A stretch of DNA of 64,000 nucleotides from Adiantum capillus-veneris (Eukaryota; Streptophyta; Polypodiopsida; Polypodiales; Pteridaceae), in NCBI GenBank assembly GCA_014529385.2, contig CM043971.1, positions 82,751,340 to 82,815,339 of the forward strand. The letters run 5' to 3'. Shown here in pieces: positions 1 through 10,685 of the stretch. How positions within the stretch are numbered: the stretch's first letter is position 1; each line of letters starts with the position of its first letter. The position numbers and the translations under genes were made by a program. The notes under the pieces are model-generated. The model was not told where the DNA came from and ran no database searches. It was given only the letters and a program-made list of their open reading frames with translations.

Positions 1-1038
1 CAATGTAGATCCCATGCTCCTAGAGAGTGTGCATGTGAATACTCCATTCACTACACCCCCTGACTCTTCAAAGCTATTCCCCTCTGAGGTTATATTACCT
101 CATGGTAGAAGCTTGCCGAAGTGCAAGAGGTTGAGCGATATATCATTGCGGGTAGGGAAAAGGAAATCGAGAGCTTATGCAAGGCAGAGCAACAAAGAGA
201 GTTAAAAGAAAAAGCCCCTATGTCAATATTCTTGCTAGGAGAGCAATCGAGTGCTCCTGAATTAGCGACCACTAAGGTCAACCCATAGAGAGCCACATTG
301 CATCTAGTTCAAAGGACACCCCTAGCACCTCAATCCCAGAGGAGGCGTTCCTAAATGAGAACTGGGAGTACGAACTACAAAAGAAAACTCTAACCGACCA
401 ATACACAGGTCACACCTATCATGTGGCTTGGTTAGATGTCCTACAATATACAATGGGTGCTACTAGTGTAGAGGAACAACAACGAAGAGTTTGTGAGGTC
501 ATCCATAGGGTTATTGAGCTAGAGAGACAAAACAAGGGGATCCACATGCCTTCAACGGGTCTCATGAGATTCTTGGATACAGGGAAGGCTTAACAACCAA
601 CCTTATCGCAAATGGAGACTCCCTCAGTAAGTCTGATGGATCCTCCATATGTTGTTTTGCCAGGGGTCTCAATGCAATCTGAGCCCACAAGTGATAGCTT
701 TACCTTTCCAATTCTAGCTCATCTTTCCTTAGATGACACCACGTCTACGATGCCTACCCCAATGATGGGCATGCCAAGAGACACGCCATGGACCTCATTT
801 GTTAGTAAAGCACCGCTACATGGTAGCTCAATGCCTGCAACAATACCTACAAGTGTGTACCAATCGTATACACCTATAGGTCCTCGCACTCATGTAGCTC
901 CTACCCCTCCCATTCAACAACCTATGCTCCACAACCACAACACCCAAACTCTTATTTCAATGGGACCATATCGGCTAGCATTAGCATGTCACATCCGACG
1001 TTTGCTATGCCTAGGGCCACACACATGAACTTTGGACC
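1..1038 (+). pseudogene. Gypsy-A(+) 5' gag region, broken
   Basis: The reading frames at 14-600 and 612-1028 encode the N-terminal part of a Ty3/Gypsy Gag polyprotein. They match the minus-strand copy at 6804-8095 almost segment by segment: the FLNENWEY block, the EEQQ..VIHR.I..ERQN block, the RFLDTGK block, and the METPSVS start of the proline- and serine-rich segment. The frame is interrupted by stops, so no protein is expected. Homology ends near 1038, where a Copia LTR begins. The missing gag continuation resumes near 10690, so this is read as the left arm of the large plus-strand element. The window edge cuts its start. Confidence 0.75.
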
Positions 1039-1218
1039 TGTAGACTGCACGTGTAGTGTGCGAAGCGTGCATGCGAGAGAGGTGAGTGCAAGTGTGAGAG
1101 GGTGAGGTGCAAGGGAGACAATATGTGGTGGAGCTCTAAGAATAAGATGAGGGTTAGTGTGAGTGGTCAGTGCCAGTGGGCGGCCGGGCACTGGGCGTGC
1201 ATCGTCTATACCCCAACA
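1039..1218 (-). repeat. Copia-1 LTR (3' LTR of a minus-strand element)
   Basis: This 180-bp block starts TGTAGACTGC and ends in CCCCAACA on the plus strand, the same end as the other tRNA-Met primed Copia LTRs here (16810, 27157, 32515). It is followed by TACTCCCACTT, the complement of a polypurine tract like those next to the LTRs at 16811 and 27158. It also carries the GGGCGG...CTGGGCG block near the end seen in those LTRs. It lies exactly where the gag homology of Gypsy-A(+) stops. Body similarity to the other Copia LTRs is weak, so the left edge is provisional. Confidence 0.6.
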
Positions 1219-1229
1219 TACTCCCACTT

Positions 1230-1816
1230 TGTGCGCGTATGTCGCACGTGTCAATGCAAGGAACTTGCCAATACACCGTGTGCGAGCCACAAATGGCTCC
1301 AAGCACACAACAAGCCTAAACTAGTAAGCTCAAAGAAGGCGATGGTGTGTCACTCACCGCTCTACGCTTGCTTCGTGGATAATTCCTCGCCGCGAAGAAG
1401 AAGGAGCCGCCGCTTCGCTGCGCTCAACCGCTTCGCCGCCGTCGTGCCGTCGTCGCAATGCTCGATCGCACACACTCTCTCTCTCTCTCACGCATACACA
1501 CACACACACAAGGAGATGAAGAAGAAGAAGAGGGAGATGGAGCAAGATCACTCTTCTATTGCACAAATGAGAGAATGAGTGAATTTTAGGTTTAGTTGAC
1601 TTTTATATGAGCTCGCCCCATTCACACTTGGGCGCCCATGCTTAGCCAACTAATCCCTTGAATGTTCCAGTTAGAGTGCGCCTCTGATCGGCTATCACTC
1701 TTACCCTTTTCCTAATGGACCGACAAGCCCGGTACCTGACTCTACTTACAATGTCCGCCGTAGGTTACAACGTCTGTCGTAGGTGATAGGGTGTCCATGA
1801 GCCGTGAGGGTTAACA
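1230..1816 (-). repeat. 3' LTR of Gypsy-A(-)
   Basis: In element orientation the LTR starts TGTTAACCCTCACGG and ends GCGCACA, 587 bp. The 3' two thirds match the partial 5' LTR at 8912-9310 nearly base for base, and the 5' part matches the plus-strand LTR from 20246. A TC/AC microsatellite lies at about 1483-1512. Open frames on both strands here (for example 1102-1578) are low-complexity LTR sequence, not genes. Confidence 0.8.
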
Positions 1817-1830
1817 TGCCCCCCTTCTTG
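1817..1830 (-). promoter_or_regulatory. Polypurine tract of Gypsy-A(-)
   Basis: In element orientation AAGAAGGGGGGCA directly precedes the LTR start. It is preceded by CCGAGGACGGAATCTA, a variant of the TTCGAGGACGAA block that commonly precedes the plus-strand primer of plant Gypsy elements. The same arrangement is at 20208-20245 in the plus-strand copy. Confidence 0.75.
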
Positions 1831-3390
1831 ATGTAGATTCCGTCCTCGGAAGCTATTGAGTTGAAGCTCGTTCGCCGAGGTGGAAGAGCATTTGAGATGA
1901 ATGTCCTTAGCCTTCTTCAGTCACTGCAAAATCAAACAACATTGGCACAGTAATTGCATTCTCATAAGCGATTAAAAAGCATATGCAGTTTTAGGCAGAC
2001 AAATTGATTGGTAACAAACAATTTGTTAGCAATAAACATTAAATTGCAATATAATCAAATGCATAAACAGATGTAAAGGTAAAAAATTAAACAAGTATGG
2101 GGTTGCTAATTTAACGGTCGAAAGGCACTAGAGATCGTGACTATTAATACCATGGGTAAGCTTCTTAATTTTCTTTGGTCAATTAAGTTGTTTAATCGCA
2201 AGAGCCAAGTATTTCATGTTCGAGGGTTGACTAGAGGCTATACCTAGAAGACCTTGTAGTTAAGCTACGATAGAAGGAATTTCTCATGAAATCATCGCCT
2301 GACTGATTACCTTTTCTTTGACCCCCCAAAGTATTTTCACAGTGATTCAATTTTGATGTGTGTGCTTATTTTGTATGCCTTGGGTTTTTTGCTTTTCAAG
2401 GAAAAGCGCCCACACTGGGAACCTCTAGGGCTCTAGTACCATAGGCGATACATGTGAGTGAAGTACCCAATCAAGCTGAGATTTCTCTTCCAGCGTAAGA
2501 TTTTACATTGTGGCACTTTGATTTTTTGTTTGTTCATTTTCAACATTTTAGTTTTGTAACTTTGGGGGGTCATATAACTCTGTTACCCTCCCCAAGCTCA
2601 TCACATTAGTAAACTCCCTTTTATAATACTTAAGCTAAAGGTCAATAGGGTCAAGCCCACTAGAAAGCCCTAGTACATTTCACACAATGCTGCCTAAATC
2701 GGATTAAGAACCTAAGTAACCATTGATTATTAGGAAGGCATTCCCCATGGTATTAAAAGAAGATCTCTAACACCTAGCTTGGTTAAACTAGCTTAGTTGG
2801 ACTGCTTGATTTTTAAATCTAGACAAGTGATGATGACAAAAAATTACATTGAATTAAATGTTTGATACTAAGCAAATGTGCTGGATATTATGCTACCAAT
2901 CACAATCAAAGCAGACAATCATAGATGCAAAAAAGATAAGAGGAAATGCTAATGGACAAGAAACACCTGTTTGTGTCGATGGTCGCGCTTGATTTGAAGA
3001 GTGAGTCGAGATAAAGATTCCATGAAGGTCCAAATCCTAACAACAACAACACGCTCCTGTACACACTAGGAAACACAAGGAATACCTCTAGGAGGCACAT
3101 CAGTGGGAAAAAAGAACTTTGCTAATCACTCAACTCTAAAACAGAAACACTCCTATTGTGATAATCCTACCTACCCTCCATCACTCGAGTGATGGGGATC
3201 AAAGGTATTTTATGACATAGGTTTCTGTTTCAATGTACCGGATGTGAATGTGTAGGTCTGAGTCAATGTTTTGACTTTTATTGTGCATACTCGTTTGCTA
3301 ATTTCTCTTGCTCTTTATTTTTTTATTTTTTTTGTGAGTATAAGGCTTTATATGTACATTCCCTAAGGTTGGTGATTGAGAGGTCATTTC
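1831..3390 (-). other. Non-coding 3' UTR of Gypsy-A(-)
   Basis: No gene is seen. The block is homologous, in inverse orientation, to most of 18290-20240. The copies differ in one place: the segment matching about 18450-19000, which holds an acidic reading frame in the plus copy, is replaced here by about 200 bp of unrelated sequence (about 3110-3300). A TATA-like TATAAAGCC is conserved near 3345. Confidence 0.65.
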
Positions 3391-3880
3391 CTCGATAGTA
3401 GCCTTGGGCTTCCAATAATCGTTTAGGGATCCAACGCCACATTCTCTTACATTTCTTGGGGCGAGTGGTATGTTTCTTACAAGGCTTCTGTTTATTAGTA
3501 CTAGCCATGGTCGCTAAAGAAGCTTTAGGGACCCACTTGTATGTTTTCTTCGTTATATTAGGATGAGTCTTGTCAGAAGCTATATGCATTGCTTGTAGCA
3601 TATTTAAGGGTACGGGCATTTCATCCCCCTCAGGTGTTACCCAGGTCATACCCCTATTCTCCCAAGTGTCTATGGTTAATGCTAGGTGGACCCAATCCAC
3701 ATTGTCCGACTCAGTCATCCCAGGTAGTACATCCATATAAGGAGAAGCTTCCCCAACATCAGTGTCCGCTTTACACGTATAACAATACTGCAATGGGGCC
3801 GAGTGAACTGTGGTGTCGGATCTATGATCAATTATAAACTTGTTTCCTAGAGGATGTGCTCGACCGGTCACAAGATCCAC
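3323..3880 (-). pseudogene. Gypsy-A(-) in-frame fusion: post-protease segment joined to 3' ORF
   Basis: This 185-residue frame is collinear with 11446-11756 of the plus copy up to the residues MHIAS, then jumps without a frame change to DKTHPNITKKTYKWVPK. In the plus copy those residues lie 4.4 kb downstream, near 16170-16230. Its C-terminus runs into the 3' UTR at about 3390. It keeps two of the WVPK/WIPK motifs of the 3' ORF. No catalytic domain is left. It could be translated as the tail of a Gag-protease protein if upstream stops were suppressed, which is not shown. Confidence 0.7.
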
Positions 3881-3925
3881 TCGAATGACAGAATCTTGGA
3901 ACTGTAGGTAGACATGGTTTTTGGA

Positions 3926-4726
3926 CTAGTCATGCACCATTTTTGCTTCCCTCATGAAAGGACGTCCTAAGATCATCTCCGATGCCATAGTGTGTTTGGA
4001 GAAATCCATAACAATGAAGGTAACTCGTATTTTATGTCCAAAGACCTTGATCTTGAGATCTTCTAACATCCCAATAGGTTTAACAATAGACCCATTGGCC
4101 ATCTTCACTACTATGGTTGTGGTCGAAAGGTGAGGGCTTCCCATAGTCTCCCATCAATTTTTAGTCACAATGCTAACCCCAGTGCCACCATCAAGGATTC
4201 CCTTCACAGTTAATCCCTTAGTAGTGATTGGTATAGTCGCATTAGATTCATCACCCTCAAAGTATTGTCCCAACTTGTTAATAGGTATTTCTATAACAAG
4301 GTTCTCATCTAGGTTGGGTTGTGGATCTATGTATTCCTCCTCTATTGGCATCTCCCTAACTCCATCCATCTGTGAAAATTGTGGTAGCCCAAACTTCAGT
4401 TCTCCATTGAGGAAGGCTCGAAGAGCTGAGACTAGCTCAGGGTATTTATATAGTTTGGACATGATGGTGGTTCTAACTTCTGAAGACATGAAATCCATCA
4501 ATTTGGCAATGTTTAACGATACCTTTTGGCCTTGAGTCCCTTGACATGGGGAAGATGGGATCTCCATTTCTTCGATAGGATCAGGTAGTCCCTCTGTAAA
4601 CATTCTTTCCATCAAGAAGTGAGTACGCCCACTTTCCCATGACTTTAAGTCACTTTCTTCTTGATTGACACTAGGTATGTCCAAGGGTCTATGGACTTGG
4701 TGAGGTTGTTGTTGCGTAGGGAACAC
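3926..4726 (-). pseudogene. Gypsy-A(-) first retropepsin-like protease (PR1)
   Basis: Two adjoining frames (4726-4154 and 4144-3926) form one retropepsin-like domain. The active-site strand reads ILDGGTGVSIVTKN near 4160-4200 and the C-terminal signature reads ILGRPF near 3955-3970. Retropepsins normally have D-S/T-G; here the triad is D-G-G, and the plus-strand copy at 11205 also has DGG, so the change is likely a family trait. An in-frame stop between the frames breaks the protein. The N-terminal half is an acidic linker that follows Gag. Confidence 0.7.
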
Positions 4727-4738
4727 GGTGTCTGTAAT

Positions 4739-5155
4739 CTAGATCTTCCTAGGTGCTGGTTCTAGATCCCTTTGGGTATCTTCTACCAAACTCCTTAATT
4801 GATTGACTCGCTCAATCTCCTCTGTAGGGTTTGGGTAAGTTCCTATCTTCTTTTTGGGTCCTGGCCATTGTGGCTCATGAAGATCTTCCTTGTTGGTTTC
4901 TATGTTAGTGGTCGTTTTGGTCTCCATGGTTTCACCTGAATCAGAATCTTCTTCAACGTTGTTCATATATACGGGGTCATCACCAGTCCCTATGTTGGTC
5001 TTTGAAATGGGGTCTGACTTCGCTTCTTTTTGCGATCTCTTTCTTCGTGTTTTCTTCTTTTTCTGAGATTGGGCAATTGATGCCGCGTCTCTTTCCTCAA
5101 GAATATAATTTTGTTTTTGGAGCATCGATCGTGTGAGTACGTTTACTGGTACCAC
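4739..5155 (-). pseudogene. Gypsy-A(-) Gag-protease linker
   Basis: A 138-residue frame lies between the nucleocapsid and the protease. A basic stretch (QKKKKTRRKRSQKEAK) is followed by an acidic, Thr/Glu-rich tail. It overlaps the preceding gag frame by 13 bases, so a frameshift, programmed or mutational, would be needed to join them. No domain is recognised. Confidence 0.5.
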
Positions 5156-6567
5156 GGGTGTACTTGGTGATAGATCCTCGGTAACTCAATGAAGTTTAAT
5201 GGCGCGATCTTCGGTGCATTTGGATTATTTGGACATTGGGCAATCAAATGATCTATGCCACATCGATTACACATGAGTATCGGCATTGTAGACGTACTCG
5301 CTTGATTGGTTTGCATTAGTGTGGCATTCTTTTGTAACCTAATAGGACACTCGGCTACACGATGTGGACCTCCACACTCATAGCATTGAAGAGGTGGTCT
5401 CTTAGCAGTGTAATTGATATTTTGGCCTCTTGCCGCAAAAGCAGCTACTTGATATACATGTTTGACTTGTCCCCAATAGTCCTCCATGTAGTATTGTGGA
5501 CTTTCTTCAAGCACATCCATCCCATAGGCGATATTAGGATCTATATCTTCCTCACAGCCTTCCAAACAAGAAATAGATGACTCACAACCCACTTGATTCA
5601 CAGAAGTGATTCTCGGATGTGGTGGTTGCGGTCCTAACACTGGAGGCGGTAAGGGTGTTGTTTGAACAACATTTTGGGCCCTAGGGACCATGTGTTGTGC
5701 TATTTGTTCAAGAGGTGGGGTTGGCATCAATGCAGACACTCGAGGTGTGTCTCTCCATGCTAAGGTTGGTCTATTGGCCATCGCGCGCTTAAATACTATG
5801 CAATCCTTAGCTTGATGACCATACCTCCCACAAACATTGCAGTTTCCATTGAATTTTACTCTAAAAGTAGGGCATTCACTGGTACTATGCGGTCCATAGC
5901 ATACTGAGCACCATTGTTGATCCCTTCTTGGATACATATGATTGTTTTGCGGAGCACGATTGTCTCTAAGACTCTCTTGAATAGCCTTGGTGAGATCTGC
6001 TAAAGTCATCTTAGATATCTTTGGCTCCTTAGCAATAGGCTTTAGGGTCATTGGCTGATGCCCTGCTGCTTGTGAGCTAATAGAGTTAGACTCAACAGAC
6101 ACTCTTTCTCCTTGAATCATTAAATTATCCTCCAATTGGATCGCATTGGTGGTGACTGCTTCCCAAGTGGTGATACCTCTAATGACTAGGCCATTGTAGA
6201 TATCCTCATGTCGTAATCCCCTAATGAATCTATCAAGCAATTGGTTATTGTTGAAGCGCTCATTTGGATTACAAAGAGAATTCAAATGCTTCAAGCGACT
6301 TATAAAGTCTCTCACCGACTCTCCTTCCTCTCGTTGGGCTTTCTGGACCTGAGAGGCTACACCCCAAAGTACTCCCTCTCGTATGTATTCTTTTAAGAAC
6401 AGTCTCCTAAGAGTAGGGTAAATCGTTTTTTCTTCCACCCTTAGGGTTCTATACCAATCCCCAGCCTTCCCACTTAAGGTTAGGCTTAAAGCATTGCTCT
6501 TATGTAGGTCATTGTGTTCTCCTAGAGAATCGCATATTTGTTCAAACACTTCGATATGATTTCTCAC
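5143..6567 (-). pseudogene. Gypsy-A(-) Gag capsid and nucleocapsid
   Basis: A 474-residue frame. Residues about 1-150 are a retrotransposon Gag capsid domain (SLTLSGKAGDWYRTL, RDFISRLKHLNSLC, LLDRFIRGLRHEDIY). Several Cys/His knuckles follow: CSVCYGPHSTSEC, CNVCGRYGHQAKDC, CYECGGPHRVAEC and CNRCGIDHLIAQC. Only the second is a standard CX2CX4HX4C; the others have one residue less between Cys2 and His. Four knuckle-like motifs are more than most Gypsy Gags carry. This is the longest uninterrupted Gypsy frame in the window and may still be translatable. It would package element RNA into cytoplasmic particles. Confidence 0.8.
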
Positions 6568-8095
6568 ATCCCCGTCTCCACTAAATTTTGTGTGAGCTTG
6601 GCTATTTGTACTGCCTTACTTCTAGGCTCTCTATCAGGCGTGTTACGCATATTCTCAGCAATAGATCGACCAATAGCTTGAGAAAATGTTACCAAGTCAC
6701 CTAAGTGAGCATGCACCGTGGGTGGAGGTGCTCCAGAGACTACATGTGGAGTAGGTATTGGCATTGGGCTTGGCACATAGGAAGCCCTTGGGTTCCACGT
6801 GGGTTACGATGTTGTGCCATGTGGTGGTCCATAGTTCATATGAGTGGCCCTAGGCATAGCAGACGTCGGATGTGACATGCTAATGCTAGCCGGTATAGTC
6901 CCATGGAAATCAGAACTTGTGTATTGTGGTTGTGGAGCATAGGTAGTTGAAACAATGGGAGGGGTAGGGACTACATGAGTACGTGGACCCATAGGTGCAT
7001 ACGATTGGTACGCACTTGTAGGTACTATTGCAGGCATTGAGCTACCATGTAGCGGTGCTTTACTAACAAACGAGGTCCATGGTGTGTTTCTTGGCATGCC
7101 CATCATTGGGGTAGGCATGGTATCCATGGTGTCATCCAGGGAAAGATTAGATAGACTTGGAAAAGTAAAGCTATCACTTGTGGGCTCAGATTGCATTGAG
7201 ACCCCTGGCGAAACAACATATAGGGGATCGATGCGACTCACTGAGGGAGTCTCCATTTATGATAGAGTGCGTTGTTTCCCTTTGCCCGTGTCTAAAAATC
7301 GCATAGGACCATCGAAGGTATGTTTATTCCTCGATTTTGCCTCTCGGACTGGATAATCCTATGGATGACATTGCAGATCATGTGTTGTTGTTCCTCTAGA
7401 CTAGTGGCACTAGATGTGGATTGTACAACTTCTAACCAACCCACATGGTATGTGTAGCCCATGTATAGGTCGGTCAAAGTCTCCGTGTGTAGGTCATATT
7501 CCCAATTTTCATTGAGAAATACCCCGTCCAAACTTGGTGTACTAGAGGGTTGCCGTGAGGTGGATGCAATGTTGCTTCCCGTGTTTTGACTTTTAGTCAC
7601 CGCTACCTTAGAGGCGACTTTGGAAGGTGGTAGCTCAGTAGGGCCCTCATTAAATGAGGTAGGTAGAATGTCCACGTGGACACTCTGAGGGAGTGTGGGG
7701 TCTACAGGAGATGTGAATGGTGATTCTACTTCCCCACCCCCTTCGTTTACTTCACTAGCCGCAGGTTCAGAGCGTGTAGCTCTACTAAAAGTTTCCATCA
7801 AACGTCTAAAAACACTAGTTCTAGGTTGTTGGGCCCAGCTAGGCACGGTTTCATTTGTTCCCCCGGGGCTTTGTGTAAGATGCTCTTCCATAATATCGTA
7901 GTCAGAGGAAGAGTTGCTAGCCGCTATATTTGGGTCTTGGGTTGCACTACCTTGGGTCCCCGCCGAGGGCGTAGACCCTAGCGTGGAAGGATAGTGAGTA
8001 CCCCCGTAAATCGAAGCACTAGCTAGTTTTTCGGACTCTAGCACACGACCAGAGCGTAGATACATGTGCTTTGGGTGCCCTACAAGTGTCAGCAA
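6564..8095 (-). pseudogene. Gypsy-A(-) Gag N-terminal region
   Basis: Three frames (8095-7292, 7256-6804, 6776-6564) together match 1-1038 of the plus copy. The likely start is the ATG of MYLRSGR near 8066, a motif typical of plant Gypsy Gag N-termini; the frame is open a little further upstream. The region is rich in Ser, Thr and Pro and carries the FLNENWEY and EEQQ..VIHRII blocks. Stops and frameshifts separate the frames. The bulk has no domain I recognise. Confidence 0.65.
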
Positions 8096-8890
8096 GTACC
8101 CTCAAAGGTTACTTGCTTTGTTTTGTGGGTGTTTTGCACCCCGTTTTCTACTTGATTTTTTCTTGTTTTTGATGTTTTTTGAATGTTTTTTAATGTTTGA
8201 TTTTTTGATTAAAGTGTGTGATAGCTCGAAACGAGCGTATCACTTAGAGGGTGGTTGTGTGCTTTACTGCACAATTTTTGGGCATCTAACGTTCCGTTGG
8301 TCCTCAAAAAATCGATTTTTAGCTACGTGTGCAGCTAAAATTCGTTTTTTTAAAAGGCGACTGAGGCCTAGGCCTGAGCGTGAGCTTGGGCTTGGGTCTG
8401 GGCTTGGGTCTGGGAGATATTCCCGATCCCGGGCCTACCTTTAAATTTTTTTATTTTTTAATTTATTTTTAAATTTTTTAAAGGATAAGGTCGCCGCGGC
8501 CTGCGCGAGAGCACACACACACACACACACACTCTATCTACCTACTTCTAACTAATACCCCTACTCTTACACACTAACACACTCTATTAACTCTCACTAA
8601 TCTACTTCCTACTTACTGTACACAGAAAACTAACTACCTTAATACACAGAGAATAAACACAAAACCTTTGAAATCTCCATTAACAAAAAAAACTAACTAC
8701 CTTAATACACAGAGAATAAACACAGTACCTTTGAAATCTCCATTAACAAAGAAAACACACAGTATAACACAAAATCCCTCTTCTCAACACACACACACAC
8801 ACACACACACACTCTTTCCCTACCTTTCCTATAATTGAAATTGCACCACGGAGAAGCACAGAGTGCTACGCGAGCTTAATGCACGGCATT
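8096..8890 (-). other. Gypsy-A(-) 5' leader, non-coding
   Basis: No gene is seen between the primer binding site and gag. It holds two AC microsatellites (about 8514-8533 and 8792-8812), a 63-bp tandem duplication at 8630-8755, a T/A-rich stretch near 8440-8480 and a GGGCTTGGGTCT repeat near 8385-8412. Confidence 0.6.
8630..8755. repeat. 63-bp direct tandem duplication
   Basis: Two adjacent copies, each beginning CTAACTACCTTAATACACAG, start at 8630 and 8693. They differ at only a few bases. They lie in the leader of Gypsy-A(-). Confidence 0.85.
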
Positions 8891-8907
8891 CCCCGGCAGC
8901 GGCGCCA
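8891..8907 (-). promoter_or_regulatory. Primer binding site, tRNA-Asp type
   Basis: In element orientation TGGCGCCGCTGCCGGGG lies 4 bases after the 5' LTR end. This is one base from TGGCGCCGTTGCCGGGG, the site complementary to tRNA-Asp used by several plant Gypsy lineages. It fixes both element orientation and LTR end. Confidence 0.85.
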
Positions 8908-8911
8908 AAAT

Positions 8912-9310
8912 TGTGCGCGTATGTCGCACGTGTCAATGCAAGGAACTTGCCAATACACCGTGTGCGAGCCACAAATGGCTCCAAGCACACAACAAGACTA
9001 AACTAGTAAGCTCAAAGAAGGCGATGGTGTGTCACTCACCGCTCTACGCTTGCTTCGTGGAGGATTCCTCGCTGCGAAGAAGAAGGAGCTGCCACTTCGC
9101 CGCGCTCAACCGCTTCGCCGCCGCCGTGCCGTCGTCGCAATGCTCAATCGCACACACTCTCTCTCTCTCTCACGCATACACACACACACACACAAGGAGA
9201 TGATGAAGAAGAAGAGGGAGATGGAGCAAGAGCACTCTTCTATTGCACAAATGAGAGAATGAGTGAATTTTAGGTTTAGTTGACTTTTATATGAGCTCGC
9301 CCCATTCACA
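8912..9310 (-). repeat. 5' LTR of Gypsy-A(-), first about 200 bp missing
   Basis: The sequence is nearly identical to the matching part of the LTR at 1230-1620, including the TC/AC microsatellite. Homology stops abruptly after CCCATTCACAC at 9310, where Copia-1 sequence resumes. The high identity between the two LTRs implies a fairly recent insertion. Confidence 0.8.
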
Positions 9311-10685
9311 CTACTAATATATACAAGATGATAGGTGACAGACTCTCTCAACCCATGCCCACTGGCTCACTCACTAGATCTACATGCAGTCGCATCGGCT
9401 CTAGGTGAGCGTGAAAATCAACGCTAGAGCCTGCATGCAAATCCTATAGACATCTCTGTATGGTCTGCAATGCTCCACGAAGCGTCATGCTAACATCAAT
9501 CATCGCTAGAATGGCAATCCCTACTGCAATGCTCCCACTGCAGCTGCTAAGTCGGGCCTCGACACTAATAGGTCGTACATGAGACACCCAAACGCTGATG
9601 ATATCTATGCAATCCTAGCTCTATCGGCCTCCTCAATGCTATATGCATACACTGCATCATCAGGAACACGCATCACATATGGGTGTGTCTCGTCTGACAC
9701 TGAAACATGCATGTCCATGTCGTTTATAGGTGGCACCCTGTGTCCTGGAAAATCATCATCAATATCTAGCATAAGCATATCAAAAAACTCCATATCCGTC
9801 ATCTCTGCATATGCCTGTAGGGAGGAGACCGGCTCTACCTCTCTCTACATAAAATGAGATAACTCCTGTTGTGACTCACTGGAGAAAACCCGCTGCACCT
9901 CTTTTGCTATAGGGTCTACTGACATGTCCTGCACAACTAAATGCTTTGTCTATGAAGCATATTGGAGCTCACTCACGAATGAGACTCGCCTAGTGTCTCG
10001 CTCATCACACGTTAGTGTAATAACTGAGACTCTACCGTCTCGTACATCAGAAACATGCACTGGGTAAATCACAAAAGACCTAGCTCCTCGAGCAATGACT
10101 AGGCGACCCAACGACAACTGGAATGACCGGTCTCGAAGCAGTACCTGACAGCCACGCTGTCTCAAACATGTCACTGAGATCAAACACTGTGCAATCCCAG
10201 GAACATAGCGTACATGTGTAAGCGTATAAGATGCACCATTGGGTAGTAATAGACATATATCTCCTGCACCCTCTACGTCATACACTGAACCATCAGCCAA
10301 ATGAACACGACCATAACTCCCACTAGCAAATGTGCTGAACCAGTCACAGCATGGTGTGACATGAAATGATGCACTCATCTAGCAGCAATCGGGAGCAAGT
10401 GTCATCTCTGTCGAACATGTATCGTGGGTGGAGACTAGAGGTAAATGTGACATCACCATCACTGGCATAAGTAGCCGTCTCTCTAGTCTATGTTGTAACT
10501 GTCTGTGCATCACGCCTCTGTCTCCCTTGTTGTCTCATGCGTCTAAAACAACAGCGCCTAGTGTGTCCTGTATGACCACAATACTGACATCGCATATGTC
10601 GGGAAGATCAAGACCTTCGTCTCTCATGAGCCGTCATTGTAGACTGAACTGTGTCACACATCATGTCAATGCATAAGCATCAAAA
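9311..10685 (-). pseudogene. Copia-1 internal remnant: Gag knuckle, protease, RT tail
   Basis: Read on the minus strand, a CX2CX4HX4C knuckle (CQYCGHTGHTRRCC) lies near 10560-10605. A Ty1/Copia protease follows at 9950-10378: the GASFHVTP strand after the active site, then VHLADGS and LTHVRYVPGI. Near 9560-9600 a short RT C-terminal motif (GCLMY.LLVSRPDLAAAVGAL) appears, so integrase and most of RT are deleted. The 3' end at 9311 resembles the sequence after the LTR in the small Copia at 16850-16900 (ACTAATA..AAG.TGA.AGG...CTCTCAACC). Right homology breaks at about 10685-10697 against Gypsy-A(+), together with about 2 kb of missing gag. Confidence 0.7.

Larger units (their letters stand above)
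1230..9310 (-). mobile_element. Gypsy-A(-): internally deleted Ty3/Gypsy element lacking RT and integrase
   Basis: On the minus strand the order is: partial 5' LTR (9310-8912), primer binding site, non-coding leader, gag, protease, a fused 3' ORF, 3' UTR, polypurine tract, and 3' LTR (1816-1230). Compared with the plus-strand copy at 10690-20892 it lacks everything homologous to about 11757-16165 (RT, RNase H, integrase and the second protease-like domain). The join keeps the reading frame. A second deletion joins the 3' ORF to the 3' UTR near 3390. The element sits inside Copia-1, just after its polypurine tract. Its right end was later trimmed, removing about 200 bp of LTR and about 30 bp of Copia, so no target duplication can be read. 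Confidence 0.8.

Noticed and set aside
612-1578. Plus-strand ORF 1102-1578 as a gene downstream of the gag fragment
   Set aside because: It crosses a Copia LTR and the Gypsy-A LTR and consists of LTR sequence.
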